The notes beneath the pieces were generated by a model, which was not told where the DNA came from, ran no database searches, and saw only the letters and a program-made list of their open reading frames with translations. This document shows positions 33,865 to 43,336 of a stretch of DNA of 64,000 nucleotides, piece after piece. Location of the stretch: the NCBI RefSeq assembly GCF_900113865.1, contig NZ_FOQY01000017.1, positions 112,324-176,323 on the forward strand, read 5' to 3'. This DNA comes from Streptosporangium canum (GTDB lineage: Bacteria > Actinomycetota > Actinomycetes > Streptosporangiales > Streptosporangiaceae). The translations under genes were made by a program, and so were the position numbers. Each line of letters starts with the position of its first letter. Position 1 is the first letter of the stretch.

Positions 33865-34869
33865 ATGAAGCAGGGCAGGTGGCGTTTCCTGACCAAGCGG
33901 GTGGCCTTCTACCTGGCCACCTCCTGGTCGGCGATCACGCTGAACTTCCTCATCCCCCGGCTCATGCCGGGGGACCCCAGTTCGGTCATCGTCAGGCAGT
34001 TGCAGAGGCAGTCGGGCGAGTCCGTCTCGCCCGAGGCCGTGGCGGCGATCCAGAAGCTGTTCGGTGACCCCCGCGCCGGCCTTCTCCAGCAGTACTGGGA
34101 CTATCTCGTCAGCATCGCGCGCCTCGACTTCGGCCTGTCCGTCAGCCGCTTCCCGACCCCGGTGGGCGAGTTGCTCGCGGACGGCCTGCCGTGGACGCTG
34201 ATGCTGGTCGGCGCCACCACGGTGGTGGCCTTCGTGCTCGGGACCGGCCTGGGGATCGCCGCCGGGTGGAAGCCGGGCGGACGGCTCGACGGGTTCCTGT
34301 CGCCCCTGTCGACGTTCCTGACCGCCGTGCCGTACTTCTGGGTGGCCCTGATCGCCCTGTACGTCTTCGGCCTGGTGCTCGGCTGGTTCCCGCTGGGCGG
34401 CGGGTACGACCCCGACCTGTACGGCAGGCCGGGCTTCCTGGGCAGCGTCCTGCAGTACATGGTGATGCCCGCCACGACGATCGTCTTCTCCGCCTTCGGC
34501 GGCTGGCTGCTCGGCATGCGCAACATGATGATCACCACCGTCAGCGAGGACTACGTCCTGCTCGGCAGGGCCAAGGGGCTGTCCGCCGGGCGCGTCATGT
34601 TCAGGTACGCCGCGCGCAACGCCCTGCTGCCCAGCGTCACCGGCTTCGCCATGGCGATCGGCGGCGTGCTCGGCGGCGCGCTGCTGACCGAGATCGTCTT
34701 CTCCTATCCCGGCATCGGCTACCTGCTCTACGACGCGGTCAGCAAGCGTGACTACCCGCTGATGCAGGGCGTCTTCCTGCTGACGACGCTCACCGTGCTG
34801 CTGGCCAACTTCGTGGCCGACTCCGTCTATGTGATGATCGACCCGCGTACGAGAGAGGCAGGCCGATGA
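33865..34869 (+). CDS. ABC importer permease (DppB type)
   Basis: 334-aa permease with N-terminal helix, LIPRLMPGDPSSVIV signature and six membrane segments. The EAA loop is LLGRAKGLSAGRVMFRYAARNALLP. It starts immediately after the binding-protein stop and overlaps the next permease by ATGA. Confidence 0.93.
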   Translation: MKQGRWRFLTKRVAFYLATSWSAITLNFLIPRLMPGDPSSVIVRQLQRQSGESVSPEAVAAIQKLFGDPRAGLLQQYWDYLVSIARLDFGLSVSRFPTPVGELLADGLPWTLMLVGATTVVAFVLGTGLGIAAGWKPGGRLDGFLSPLSTFLTAVPYFWVALIALYVFGLVLGWFPLGGGYDPDLYGRPGFLGSVLQYMVMPATTIVFSAFGGWLLGMRNMMITTVSEDYVLLGRAKGLSAGRVMFRYAARNALLPSVTGFAMAIGGVLGGALLTEIVFSYPGIGYLLYDAVSKRDYPLMQGVFLLTTLTVLLANFVADSVYVMIDPRTREAGR

Positions 34870-35711
34870 AGGTCCGCATCGGCATCGGCATCATCGTCTT
34901 CTTCTCGGTGATCGCGATCATCGGGCCGTGGCTCAACGACCTGATGGGCATCGGGCCCTGGAAGATCGATTACAACGCGATCAGCGAGCCGCCCGGCGCC
35001 GGCCACCTGCTCGGCACCACCAGCCAGGGCACCGACGTGCTCGCCCAGATGATCGCCGGGACGCGCAACTCGATGGTGGTCGGCTCGGTGGCCGGCGTCA
35101 TCGGCGTGATCCTCGCGGTCGTGGTCGGCGTCACCGCCGGCTTCTTCGGCGGCAAGGTCGACGCGGTGCTGTCCTTCGTGACCAACATGTTCCTGGTCCT
35201 GCCCGTGCTCCCGCTCACCCTGATCGTCGCGGGCTACGTGCAGGACACCGGGCCCGTCACGATCGCGCTGATCATCGGCCTGTTCGGCTGGGCGGCCGGC
35301 GCCCGCACGCTGCGGGCGCAGACGCTCTCCCTGCGCGGACGCGACTTCGTCATGGCGATGCGCATGATCGGTGAGAGCAAGCCACGAATGATCTTCGTCG
35401 AGGTGCTGCCGCACCTGGCCGGCTGGATCTCCGCGATGTTCCTGCACCTGGTGCTGGGCGCGGTCCTGGCCGAAGCCGGTCTGGCCTTCCTGGGCGTCTC
35501 CTCGGCCGACACCATCAGCTGGGGCACCGTCATCGACCAGGCCAGGCAGGTGGCCCTGCTCAACGGCATGTGGTGGTGGTTCGTCCCGCCGGGTCTGTGC
35601 ATCGCGCTGCTGGGCACCGCGACCGGCCTGGTCAACTTCGGCATCGACGAGGTCATGAACCCCCGCCTGCGCACGGCCGACATCAAGGCGATGAGAAAGG
35701 CGCTCGCATGA
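34866..35711 (+). CDS. ABC importer permease (DppC type)
   Basis: 281-aa permease: N-terminal helix IGIIVFFSVIAIIGPWL, periplasmic GHLLGTTSQGTDVLAQ typical of DppC, and further helices with the EAA loop MAMRMIGESKPRMIFVEVLP. It overlaps both neighbouring genes by 4 nt. Confidence 0.93.
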   Translation: MKVRIGIGIIVFFSVIAIIGPWLNDLMGIGPWKIDYNAISEPPGAGHLLGTTSQGTDVLAQMIAGTRNSMVVGSVAGVIGVILAVVVGVTAGFFGGKVDAVLSFVTNMFLVLPVLPLTLIVAGYVQDTGPVTIALIIGLFGWAAGARTLRAQTLSLRGRDFVMAMRMIGESKPRMIFVEVLPHLAGWISAMFLHLVLGAVLAEAGLAFLGVSSADTISWGTVIDQARQVALLNGMWWWFVPPGLCIALLGTATGLVNFGIDEVMNPRLRTADIKAMRKALA

Positions 35712-36682
35712 TCCTGGACGTCAAAGGGCTCAACGTCGACTACATCACAGCCAAGGGAGCCGTACGGGCCGTCAACGACGTGAGCTTCCAGCTGCGGCGC
35801 GGCGAGATCCTGGGCGTGGCGGGCGAGTCGGGCTGCGGCAAGTCCACGCTCATCATGGCGCTCATCCGGCTGCTGCGCCCGCCGGCGGCGATCACCGGCG
35901 GGCAGGTGTGGCTGCACCCGCGCGAGGGCGAGCCGGTCGACATCGCGAGCCGGACCGACAGGGAGCTGCGCAGGCTGCGCTGGCGCAGCATGGCCGTGGT
36001 GCTGCAGAGCGCCATGGACGCGCTCAACCCGGTCGCCCGGCTGAGCGCCCAGTTCGCCGACGTGCTGAGGGCGCACGGGTACAAGAACACCGAGGAACGC
36101 ACCGCCGAGTTGCTGGAGATGGTCGGCATCTCGCCCGACCGCGCCCGCTCCTACCCGCACGAGATGTCCGGCGGCATGCGCCAGCGCGCCATGATCGCGC
36201 TGGCCCTGGCCTGCGACCCCGAGCTGGTCGTCATGGACGAGCCGACCACCGCCGTCGACGTCGTCATGCAGCGGCAGATCCTCGCCCAGATCCTGGAGCT
36301 GCGCGAGCGGCTCGGTTTCTCCGTCGTGTTCGTCACCCACGACCTGTCGCTGCTGGTCGAGCTCGCCGACCGGATCGCCATCATGTACGGCGGGCGGATC
36401 GTGGAGCTGGGCGAGGCCGCGGAGATCTACCGGGCGCCCAAGCACCCCTACACCAAGGGCCTGCGCGACTCCTTCCCACCGCTGCACGCACCTGTCACCA
36501 GGCTGAACGGCATCCCCGGAACCCCGCCCGACCTGCGCAACCTGCCCACCGGCTGCGCGTTCGAGCCACGCTGCCCGCGCCGCTTCGCCGACTGCACCGA
36601 GCGGCGTCCGGAGCTGCTCGCGGTGGGCGACGCCCTGGCGGCCTGCCACCTGCATGACCGAGAGAGGACGGCCCGTGCCTGA
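35708..36682 (+). CDS. ABC importer ATP-binding protein (DppD type)
   Basis: 324-aa ATPase with Walker A GESGCGKST, Q-loop VVLQSAMDALNPV, signature MSGGMRQRAMIAL, Walker B LVVMDEPTTAVD, and the oligopeptide-type C-terminal motif GCAFEPRCPRRFADC. Start ATG 35708 overlaps the permease stop by ATGA. Confidence 0.93.
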   Translation: MILDVKGLNVDYITAKGAVRAVNDVSFQLRRGEILGVAGESGCGKSTLIMALIRLLRPPAAITGGQVWLHPREGEPVDIASRTDRELRRLRWRSMAVVLQSAMDALNPVARLSAQFADVLRAHGYKNTEERTAELLEMVGISPDRARSYPHEMSGGMRQRAMIALALACDPELVVMDEPTTAVDVVMQRQILAQILELRERLGFSVVFVTHDLSLLVELADRIAIMYGGRIVELGEAAEIYRAPKHPYTKGLRDSFPPLHAPVTRLNGIPGTPPDLRNLPTGCAFEPRCPRRFADCTERRPELLAVGDALAACHLHDRERTARA

Positions 36683-37628
36683 GGAGACCCCGGTCCTGGC
36701 CGCGGAGGACGTGACCAAGCACTTCGACACCGGTCGGCAGACCGTGCGCGCGCTGGAGAACGTGACGCTGCGCCTCTACCGCGGCCGCATCGCCGCCCTC
36801 GTCGGCGAGAGCGGCAGCGGCAAGACCACGCTGGCCCGGCTGCTCGCCCAGTTCTACCCCGTCACCTCGGGCGAGATCCGGCTGCGCGGCGAGGTGGTGA
36901 GCGGCCCGGACAAGGATTTCTACGGTGAGGTCCAGCTCGTCTTCCAGGACCCCTTCGCCTCGCTCAACTCGCTGCGCAAGGTCGAGCACAACGTGCGCAG
37001 GGCGCTCAAACTGCACGGGCACCCGGCCGACGACGCGGCCGTGCACGAGCTGCTGGCCAAGGTGAACCTGACCCCGGCCGCCGACTTCGCCCGCAAGCTG
37101 CCGCATGAGCTGTCCGGCGGCCAGCGCCAGCGCGTGGCCATCGCCCGCGCGCTGGCCGTGCGGCCCTCGGTGCTGCTGGGGGACGAGCCGATCTCGATGC
37201 TCGACGTCTCCATCCGGCTCGACGTGCTCAACCTGCTGGCCAGGCTGCGTGAGGAGGAGGGCCTGGCGCTGCTGTACATCACCCATGACATCGCCAGCGC
37301 CCGCTACCTGTCCGACGACATCTATGTCATGTACGCCGGGCAGATGGTCGAAGGCGGTCCTGCCGAGTCGGTGATCCAGGAGCCCAAGCACCCCTACACC
37401 CAGCTGCTCCTCGACTCCTCCCCCGACCCGGAGCGGGCCGGCGGCAGCTCGGCGTTCACCGCGACGGCGAAGCTGGGCGAGCCGCCGAGCCTGGTGGACC
37501 CGCCGCCCGGCTGCCGCTTCCACCCGCGCTGCCCCTTCGCCAAGGAGCAGTGCAAGACGTCCTTCCCGCCACGCACCGAGTTCGCCGACGGTAGCTGGAC
37601 CAACTGCTGGCTGCACAACGAGTCATGA
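36675..37628 (+). CDS. ABC importer ATP-binding protein (DppF type)
   Basis: 317-aa ATPase: Walker A GESGSGKTT, Q-loop VFQDPFASLNSL, signature [15 protein letters not shown], Walker B VLLGDEPISMLD, C-terminal motif GCRFHPRCPFAKEQC. GTG 36675 is preferred since GAGAGGAC lies just upstream; in-frame ATG 36654 is an alternative that adds seven residues. Its stop overlaps the next gene by 4 nt. Confidence 0.92.
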   Translation: MPEETPVLAAEDVTKHFDTGRQTVRALENVTLRLYRGRIAALVGESGSGKTTLARLLAQFYPVTSGEIRLRGEVVSGPDKDFYGEVQLVFQDPFASLNSLRKVEHNVRRALKLHGHPADDAAVHELLAKVNLTPAADFARKLPHELSGGQRQRVAIARALAVRPSVLLGDEPISMLDVSIRLDVLNLLARLREEEGLALLYITHDIASARYLSDDIYVMYAGQMVEGGPAESVIQEPKHPYTQLLLDSSPDPERAGGSSAFTATAKLGEPPSLVDPPPGCRFHPRCPFAKEQCKTSFPPRTEFADGSWTNCWLHNES

Positions 37629-39523
37629 CATATCACCTTCGCTACCAGGTGCTTCCCGGGAGGGACGCCGCCCCGCTGGCCCGATACTGTGCCGAGCACG
37701 GCATCCCCGAGGTCGTGCTGATCTACAACTCGGAGGAACTGCACTCCGGCCATCCGACCGGCGCCGAGGAGGACCTGTGGTTCGAGCACGTGGCCGCGGT
37801 CAAGCGCGTGCTCGACGCGCACGGCGTCGGTGCCGGCCTGAACCCGTGGGTGACCGTCGGTCATGCCGACCGGGGCCGCATGCAGGACCGCGGTTTCGCC
37901 CCGATGGTCTCCCCGTCCGGCCAGGTCTCCACGGCCACCGCCTCCTTCGCCTGCCCGGTCTGGCGCACGTGGCTGGCCGATCACTACGGCCGTTTCGCCG
38001 AGCTCGGCTTCCGCGTGCTCTGGCTGGAGGACGACTTCCGCTTCCACAATCACTCCCCGCTCACCTGGGGCGGCGGGTTCGAGCCGGAGATGCTGGAGCG
38101 CTTCGCCCGGCTGTCGGGCCGGCAGGTGGAGCGCGAGGAGCTCGTCGCCGCGATCACCGCGCCGGGTTCCCCGCACCCCTGGCGGGCGCTGCTCCAACGG
38201 ACCTGGCGCGAGGCCCAGCTCGACGCGCTCGACCGGGTACGGCAGGCGGTCGCCGGACGGGCCAAGCTCGGCCTGATGAGCTCAGGGCTCGGAATCGCCT
38301 CGGTCGAGGGCCGGGACTGGGCGGCGCTGTTCGACCGGATCGAGGTGCATCGACCGCACTTCGCCGCCTACCGTGACGAGCCGGGCGAGGCGCTGGCGTA
38401 CTCGATCGCCATGCTGGAGCTGCAGCGTCCACTGCGCCCGGCAGCCGTGGAGGTCGCCCCCGAGATCGAGAACTGGCCGCATACCGAATGGACCAAGTCC
38501 GACACCCAGACCTGGTCGGAGATGGTCACCGCGCGCCTGTCGGGGGCCGACGGCCTGCTCCTCGACGTGCATCCCTTCGTCACCGGCGAGCCCGCTCGCT
38601 ACCCGCGGATCGGGACCATGCTCGACCGCTCACGCGCCGCCCTCGACGCCACCGCGTCCCCCGGCCTGCGGACCACCGGGGTGACGGTCCCGTGGTGGCC
38701 TGACACGGCCGCGCGGATCCCGGGCGACGGCACGTTCGGCGGGCTGGCCGCCGACCCGCTGCGCGCGGCGCGTTACCTGCTGCCGTACGGCGTGCCGATC
38801 CAGGCCGGCGCCGGCGCCGTCACCGCGGTGTTCGGCACCATCGCCTGGGGCGTGCCCGACTCCGAGGTGGAGACCCTGCTGTCCGGAGGTGTGCTGCTCG
38901 ACGGGCACGCGGCGATGATCCTCACCGAGCGGGGCTACGGCTCGCTCCTCGGGGTGACGGTGGAGGAGCCGGCCCACCGGTCCACGCCGTCGCGGCACCC
39001 GTACAGCATGGAGCGGATCGCCGACGGCGGCGAGCTGCTGAGCGTCAACGTGCAGGAGGCGGTGGCCAGGCTCGCCGCGGCGAGCGGGGCCGAGGTCTGG
39101 ACGCGGATCCTCACCCCGCGGCAGGAGCACTGGGGCGACGGGCGGGTGGCCTTCGTCAACGAGCTCGGCGGGCGCGTGGTCACGCTCGCCGCGTGCGCGC
39201 CGGAACGGCTCGGCCGCTGCGACGACGGGCGCCGGCTGGCACACCGCGCGATCAGCTTCCTCGGTGGTGACTTTCCCCTGGTCACAGGCGGCCCCCACCT
39301 TATGCCGCAGTTCGCCACGGTGAACGGGCGACGCCGCCTGGCCATCGTCAACGGCTCCGCCGACCCGGCCCGTCCGGTGGTGTCGGGTGTCCGCCCCGAG
39401 AAGGCGACGCTGCTCGCGCCACTGGAGGAGCCCCGGCCCGTCCCTGTACGCGAAGAATCCGGATATTTCGTTATCGATGCGGATGTGCCGCATCGCGGCT
39501 ATGTGATCGTGGAGTGTGCATGA
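37625..39523 (+). CDS. Probable TIM-barrel glycoside hydrolase, family not recognised
   Basis: 632-aa cytoplasmic protein (no signal peptide), coupled to the ATPase upstream and the GH20 gene downstream by 4-nt overlaps. The overall layout recalls clan GH-A enzymes such as GH42. The N-terminal barrel has EVVLIYNSEELHSGHP, VGAGLNPWVTVGH, then FRVLWLEDDFRFHNHSP with candidate acidic residues after a strand. A second candidate is VEVAPEIENWPHTEW, followed by GADGLLLDVHPF. From about residue 400, GVPIQAGAGAVTAVFG and later beta segments resemble the GATase-like and C-terminal beta domains of GH42. I could not assign a known GH family. Operon position argues strongly for a role in breaking down the imported glycan. 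Confidence 0.55.
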   Translation: MTYHLRYQVLPGRDAAPLARYCAEHGIPEVVLIYNSEELHSGHPTGAEEDLWFEHVAAVKRVLDAHGVGAGLNPWVTVGHADRGRMQDRGFAPMVSPSGQVSTATASFACPVWRTWLADHYGRFAELGFRVLWLEDDFRFHNHSPLTWGGGFEPEMLERFARLSGRQVEREELVAAITAPGSPHPWRALLQRTWREAQLDALDRVRQAVAGRAKLGLMSSGLGIASVEGRDWAALFDRIEVHRPHFAAYRDEPGEALAYSIAMLELQRPLRPAAVEVAPEIENWPHTEWTKSDTQTWSEMVTARLSGADGLLLDVHPFVTGEPARYPRIGTMLDRSRAALDATASPGLRTTGVTVPWWPDTAARIPGDGTFGGLAADPLRAARYLLPYGVPIQAGAGAVTAVFGTIAWGVPDSEVETLLSGGVLLDGHAAMILTERGYGSLLGVTVEEPAHRSTPSRHPYSMERIADGGELLSVNVQEAVARLAAASGAEVWTRILTPRQEHWGDGRVAFVNELGGRVVTLAACAPERLGRCDDGRRLAHRAISFLGGDFPLVTGGPHLMPQFATVNGRRRLAIVNGSADPARPVVSGVRPEKATLLAPLEEPRPVPVREESGYFVIDADVPHRGYVIVECA

Positions 39524-40866
39524 ACGAGCGGCCCGAAGTCGTCCCGGCCCTGCAGGAATGGACCGGCGGCACCGGCGAGTTCCGGCTCGGCCCCGAGTCC
39601 CGGGTCGTCTGCGCCGACGAGCGGCTCGGCAGCCGCCTCGCCGGTGAGCTCGGCATCGGACACGCCACCGAAGGGCCGGGAGACGTCGTCCTGGAGATCA
39701 TCCCCTCCGACGGCAGAGCCGAGGGCTACCGGATCGAAGCCACGCCCGGCCGCGTGACGATCACCGCGTCCACCGCCCGCGGCCTGTTCTACGGAACCCG
39801 CACCCTCGTGCAGATCCTCCGTACCGGCGCGGTCCCGTGCGGCGTGGCCCACGACTGGCCCGACTACCCGGTCCGCGGCTACATGCTCGACGTCGGCCGC
39901 CGCTACGTCACCCCCGAGCTCATCCACCGCCTCATCCGCCTGATGGGCCACTACAAGCTCAACGAGCTGCAGCTCCACCTCAACGACAATGAGATCAAAG
40001 CCCCGGACGGCGACTGGGGCGAGGCTCTGCACGGCTTCCGGCTGCGCTCGCCCGCCTTCCCCGGCCTGGCGCCGGAGGAGTCGTACTCCCGCGACGACTG
40101 GGACGGTTTCGAGGAGCTCGCCGCCGCCCACGCGATCACCCTCGTCCCCGAGATCGACGCCCCGGCCCACTCGCGCGCCTTCATCTCCTTCGACCCCTCC
40201 GTGGGCCACGACGGCGGCAACTCCGACCACCTCGACCTGGCCAACCCGGCCGCGACCGAGCTGGTCAAGGCCGTGTTCACCGAGTTCGTGCCCTGGTTCC
40301 GCGGACCGGCTGTGCACTTCGGGGCCGACGAGTACTACCAGAGCAAGGCGTTGTGGAAGCAGTTCTTCAACGACATGGCCGCGCATGTGCGTTCGCTCGG
40401 CAAGCAGCCCCGCGCGTGGGGCGGGTTCACCCGCCTGTCCCCGACGGGGGACACCGCCGGATTCGATCCCGACGTAGTGATCAACAGCTGGAACAACGGC
40501 TTCTACGGCCCCGAGGGGGCTCGCGAAGACTCCTACGCCCTGATCAACAGCAATGACGACCTGCTCTACATCGTCCCCGAGGCCGACTACTACCACGGCG
40601 CCGGCCTCGACGCCGAGTGGCTCTACGACCACTGGGAGCCGCACGTCTTCGCCGACGGCCAATCCCTCGACCCGGGCGACCCCCGCCTGCTCGGCGCCAT
40701 GCCGGCGCTCTGGAACGACCTGGTCAGGGCGGACTACACCGAGGAGAGGATGTACGAGCTCATCGAGCACAGCCTGGGCGTGCTCGCGCAGAAGATGTGG
40801 AGCGGCGCCAAGGCCGGGTTGCCGTACCGGGACTTCGTCCGGTTGCTACAGAGGTTGAACGCCTAG
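39520..40866 (+). CDS. Beta-N-acetylhexosaminidase, glycoside hydrolase family 20
   Basis: 448-aa GH20 enzyme without signal peptide. Residues about 10-120 form the GH20b-like domain (GYRIEATPGRVTITASTARGLFYGTRTL). The barrel starts YPVRGYMLDVGRRYVTPELI; the catalytic Asp-Glu pair is in VHFGADEYY (Asp270, Glu271). The enzyme removes beta-linked GlcNAc or GalNAc by substrate-assisted catalysis. ATG 39520 (ATGA overlap with the previous stop, GGAG 5 nt upstream) is preferred over GTG 39514. Last gene of the operon. The following 163 bp to the ArsR remnant show no clear terminator. Confidence 0.93.
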   Translation: MNERPEVVPALQEWTGGTGEFRLGPESRVVCADERLGSRLAGELGIGHATEGPGDVVLEIIPSDGRAEGYRIEATPGRVTITASTARGLFYGTRTLVQILRTGAVPCGVAHDWPDYPVRGYMLDVGRRYVTPELIHRLIRLMGHYKLNELQLHLNDNEIKAPDGDWGEALHGFRLRSPAFPGLAPEESYSRDDWDGFEELAAAHAITLVPEIDAPAHSRAFISFDPSVGHDGGNSDHLDLANPAATELVKAVFTEFVPWFRGPAVHFGADEYYQSKALWKQFFNDMAAHVRSLGKQPRAWGGFTRLSPTGDTAGFDPDVVINSWNNGFYGPEGAREDSYALINSNDDLLYIVPEADYYHGAGLDAEWLYDHWEPHVFADGQSLDPGDPRLLGAMPALWNDLVRADYTEERMYELIEHSLGVLAQKMWSGAKAGLPYRDFVRLLQRLNA

Positions 40867-41029
40867 TAGTGCCCGGTCAGGTAGAGGTCGATCCGGCGAG
40901 TCGCCCGGCGGCAGGGCCTTGAGTGGAGCGGCGATTCGGGCTCGTCCGTCCCATCTGGGGCTCTGTATCTCTTCCGCCTCGTCTTCAAGAGACCGAGACG
41001 CCGTCGCGTCCGAAACCGACCAAGCTCTA

Positions 41030-41158
41030 CTAGGTAGTTGTCCCGCTCAGGGACGCCCCGAGCGCGGTCGTCATATACAGAACGTTGCGCCCGGATCGCT
41101 CGCGCGCGACCAGCCCGCTCTCACGCAGCACCCCGAGGTGCTGCCATGGATCGATCAT
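41030..41158 (-). pseudogene. ArsR-family regulator remnant
   Basis: 42 codons encoding MIDPWQHLGVLRESGLVARE then RSGRNVLYMTTA, which is the recognition helix and wing of an ArsR/SmtB regulator (normally preceded by a further helix and SQHL). Everything before this is missing. It is divergent from the MFS gene 55 bp away; ArsR/MFS pairs are common, so the regulator of the exporter seems to have been lost. Confidence 0.65.
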
Positions 41159-41212
41159 GTAGCAATGGGCTAAATGCTGTCGCGGCGACGCCCGGCGCCG
41201 GAGGATCCCGGC

Positions 41213-42433
41213 ATGAAGCAGGACATGACGCGGACCGACGCCGAGCCCCGCTTGTCTGCGGCCTACTGGCGGTTGTGGTGGGCGACGGGCGTCAACAGCA
41301 TCGGTGACGGGGCGTTCGCCGCGGCTGTCCCGCTGCTGGCCGTCACGATCACGCGCGACCCGCGGCTCGTGTCGGTCGTATCCGCGGCGACGTACCTGCC
41401 CTGGCTGCTGCTGTCGCTCCCCGCCGGTGCGCTCGTCGACCGGCACGACCGCGTCGGCCTGATGTGGCGCTCACAGGCGATCCAGGCAGTGATCGTCAGC
41501 GTCACCGCCATCCTTGCCGCACTCGGCCACATCGGCATCCCGGTGCTCGCGGTCATGGCCTTCGGGCTGGGGACGTGCGAGATCGTCTTCGCCGGCGCGG
41601 CGCATGCGATCTTGCCCGATCTCGTCGCCAAACCCCTGCTGCACAAGGCGAACGGCCATCAGCAGACGATCGCGACGATCGGCTCCCAGTTCCTGGGACC
41701 ACCGATCGGCAGCCTGCTGTTCGCGGTCGCCGTGGCGTCGCCGTTCGGGATGGACGCCGGCTCCTTCGCCCTGTCCGCCGCGCTGCTGGCGACATTGCCC
41801 AGGCACAGGCACCGGCAGATCGAGCACCCGCCGATGCGTACGGCGATCGCGGACGGCCTGCGCCGACTGGTCCGGCACCGGCTGCTGCGCACCCTCGCGA
41901 TCCTGCTCGGTGTCAACACCTTCTGCGGCCACCTCGGTAACGTCACACTCGTCCTGCTGGCGACCCAGACGCTGCACCTCGACGCGCGCGGTTACGGCCT
42001 GCTGCTCGCCGCCGCCGCGATCGGCAGCCTGCTCGGCGGCCTGGTCAGTGCGCGCGTCGTCAACAGGGCCGGCGCGCTTCGCGCACTACTCACCGCGCTC
42101 GCCACGAACGTCGTCGTCTTCGTCGGGATCGGGCTGAGCCCGAACGCGATCGTGCTCGGCGCGCTGCTGGCCGTCAACGGCTTCGTCATCACGCTGTGGA
42201 CCGTCGTGACCGTCAGCCTCCGGCAGCAGGTCGTGCCGTCCGAGATGCTCGGCCGGGTCAACGGCGTCTACAAAATGCTCGGCTGGGGACTGATCCCGCT
42301 CGGGGCACTGGCCGGCGGACTGGTGGCGCACACGTTCGGGTTGCGTGCGCCGTACCCCGTCGCGGGTGTGCTGCGAGGGGTCGCCTTGCTGGTCGCGATG
42401 CCGATACTGATCCGCGCCATGCGTGACCGGTGA
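41213..42433 (+). CDS. MFS transporter
   Basis: 406-aa major facilitator, about 12 hydrophobic segments, with the loop motif PAGALVDRHDRVGLMW after helix 2. It resembles the EntS/macrolide-efflux type MFS_3 exporters of actinomycetes. ATG 41213 has GGAGGA 7 nt upstream; ATG-type starts further up lack one. The probable regulator is decayed next door. The 276 bp downstream (42434-42709) contain an AT-richer stretch near 42575-42600 but no gene I can support. Confidence 0.88.
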   Translation: MKQDMTRTDAEPRLSAAYWRLWWATGVNSIGDGAFAAAVPLLAVTITRDPRLVSVVSAATYLPWLLLSLPAGALVDRHDRVGLMWRSQAIQAVIVSVTAILAALGHIGIPVLAVMAFGLGTCEIVFAGAAHAILPDLVAKPLLHKANGHQQTIATIGSQFLGPPIGSLLFAVAVASPFGMDAGSFALSAALLATLPRHRHRQIEHPPMRTAIADGLRRLVRHRLLRTLAILLGVNTFCGHLGNVTLVLLATQTLHLDARGYGLLLAAAAIGSLLGGLVSARVVNRAGALRALLTALATNVVVFVGIGLSPNAIVLGALLAVNGFVITLWTVVTVSLRQQVVPSEMLGRVNGVYKMLGWGLIPLGALAGGLVAHTFGLRAPYPVAGVLRGVALLVAMPILIRAMRDR

Positions 42434-42709
42434 TCGGGCGACGACTCGTTGCCGCCTTCGATCGTCACGGCCTTGACCACGCTCCTCGCTGGGGTGGTCC
42501 CACGCCCATGGCCCTCTGGTGTGCGCGGCCTCCGCAGCCAGGGAGGGATGGCCCATCGATCACTCTTGTATCGAACACGTGATCTAAAAACTCTAGGACC
42601 AGGGTCCCGGCCAAAGTTACGATCTTGCTGTTCGCCGGCCGGGTCGATCGGCCGGTTCTCCACGCTGACGGGGTGTGAAGACGCCCCATGACTGGACGGG
42701 AGATCAACT

Positions 42710-43145
42710 TTGAGGCGTGCACTGATCGCGGTAGGTGTCGGTTTGAGCATGGTGGGTTCCACTGTCGTCACTGAGCCGGCACAGGCCGCGAGCGTGGTGA
42801 TGGTCCCGTTGGCTCCCACTGTGACGGCGGCTCAGCAGGTCGCGAGATTCTGGCTCGCCGACGGGGCCGCCAACCTGAAGAACGCCACGCCGTACGCAGT
42901 GCGGACCACGGTCGGCGGGGAACGCCTGTCCACGGACATCGTCCCGGACGGCCCGCCGGCTTCCATCCCGCCGCTGGAAGAGCCGGCCTCGCCGGACGGG
43001 GAGCTGCCCACGACCTCGGGCAAGGTGTTCTTCATCGGCAGCGACCTCCAGCCGCACTGGTGCACCGGCACGGCCGTGCGCTCGAAATACCGGAACGTCG
43101 TCGCGACGGCAGGCCACTGCCTACTGGACCGGTGTCATCGCCTAG
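42710..43145 (+). pseudogene. Truncated secreted trypsin/V8-like serine protease
   Basis: Starts TTG 42710 (GGGAGA upstream) with a signal peptide (ALIAVGVGLSMVGSTVV, cleavage near AQAA) and a propeptide, then the beginning of a chymotrypsin-fold protease: TSGKVFFIGSDL, WCTGTAVRS, VVATAGHCLLD with the catalytic His. The Asp and Ser parts are absent. The frame runs on through a terminator-like hairpin to a stop at 43231; in the +1 frame a stop occurs at 43143-43145. The gene therefore lost its 3' two thirds by deletion. Confidence 0.75.
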
Positions 43146-43158
43146 ACGGCCCCGTCCC

Positions 43159-43190
43159 CGCCGCGTCCGCCCAGAAGGGCGGGCGCGGCG
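43159..43190. terminator. Terminator-like hairpin
   Basis: 14-bp stem (43159-43172 with 43177-43190, one T-G pair) and AGAA loop, directly after the truncated protease. Probably the original terminator of that gene brought close by the deletion. Confidence 0.7.
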
Positions 43191-43336
43191 TCATGGCCTG
43201 TCGGCCGTTCCGGTTCGGATCTGCCGTTTGACCAGCACGGCCTGCGATCGGATCGCCTTGCCGCCGGATAACCCGCATCCTCACCGCGCCCCGGACCGGC
43301 GCTCCAGATCAAACAGTTCCGGGTGAGGAGAAGGTC

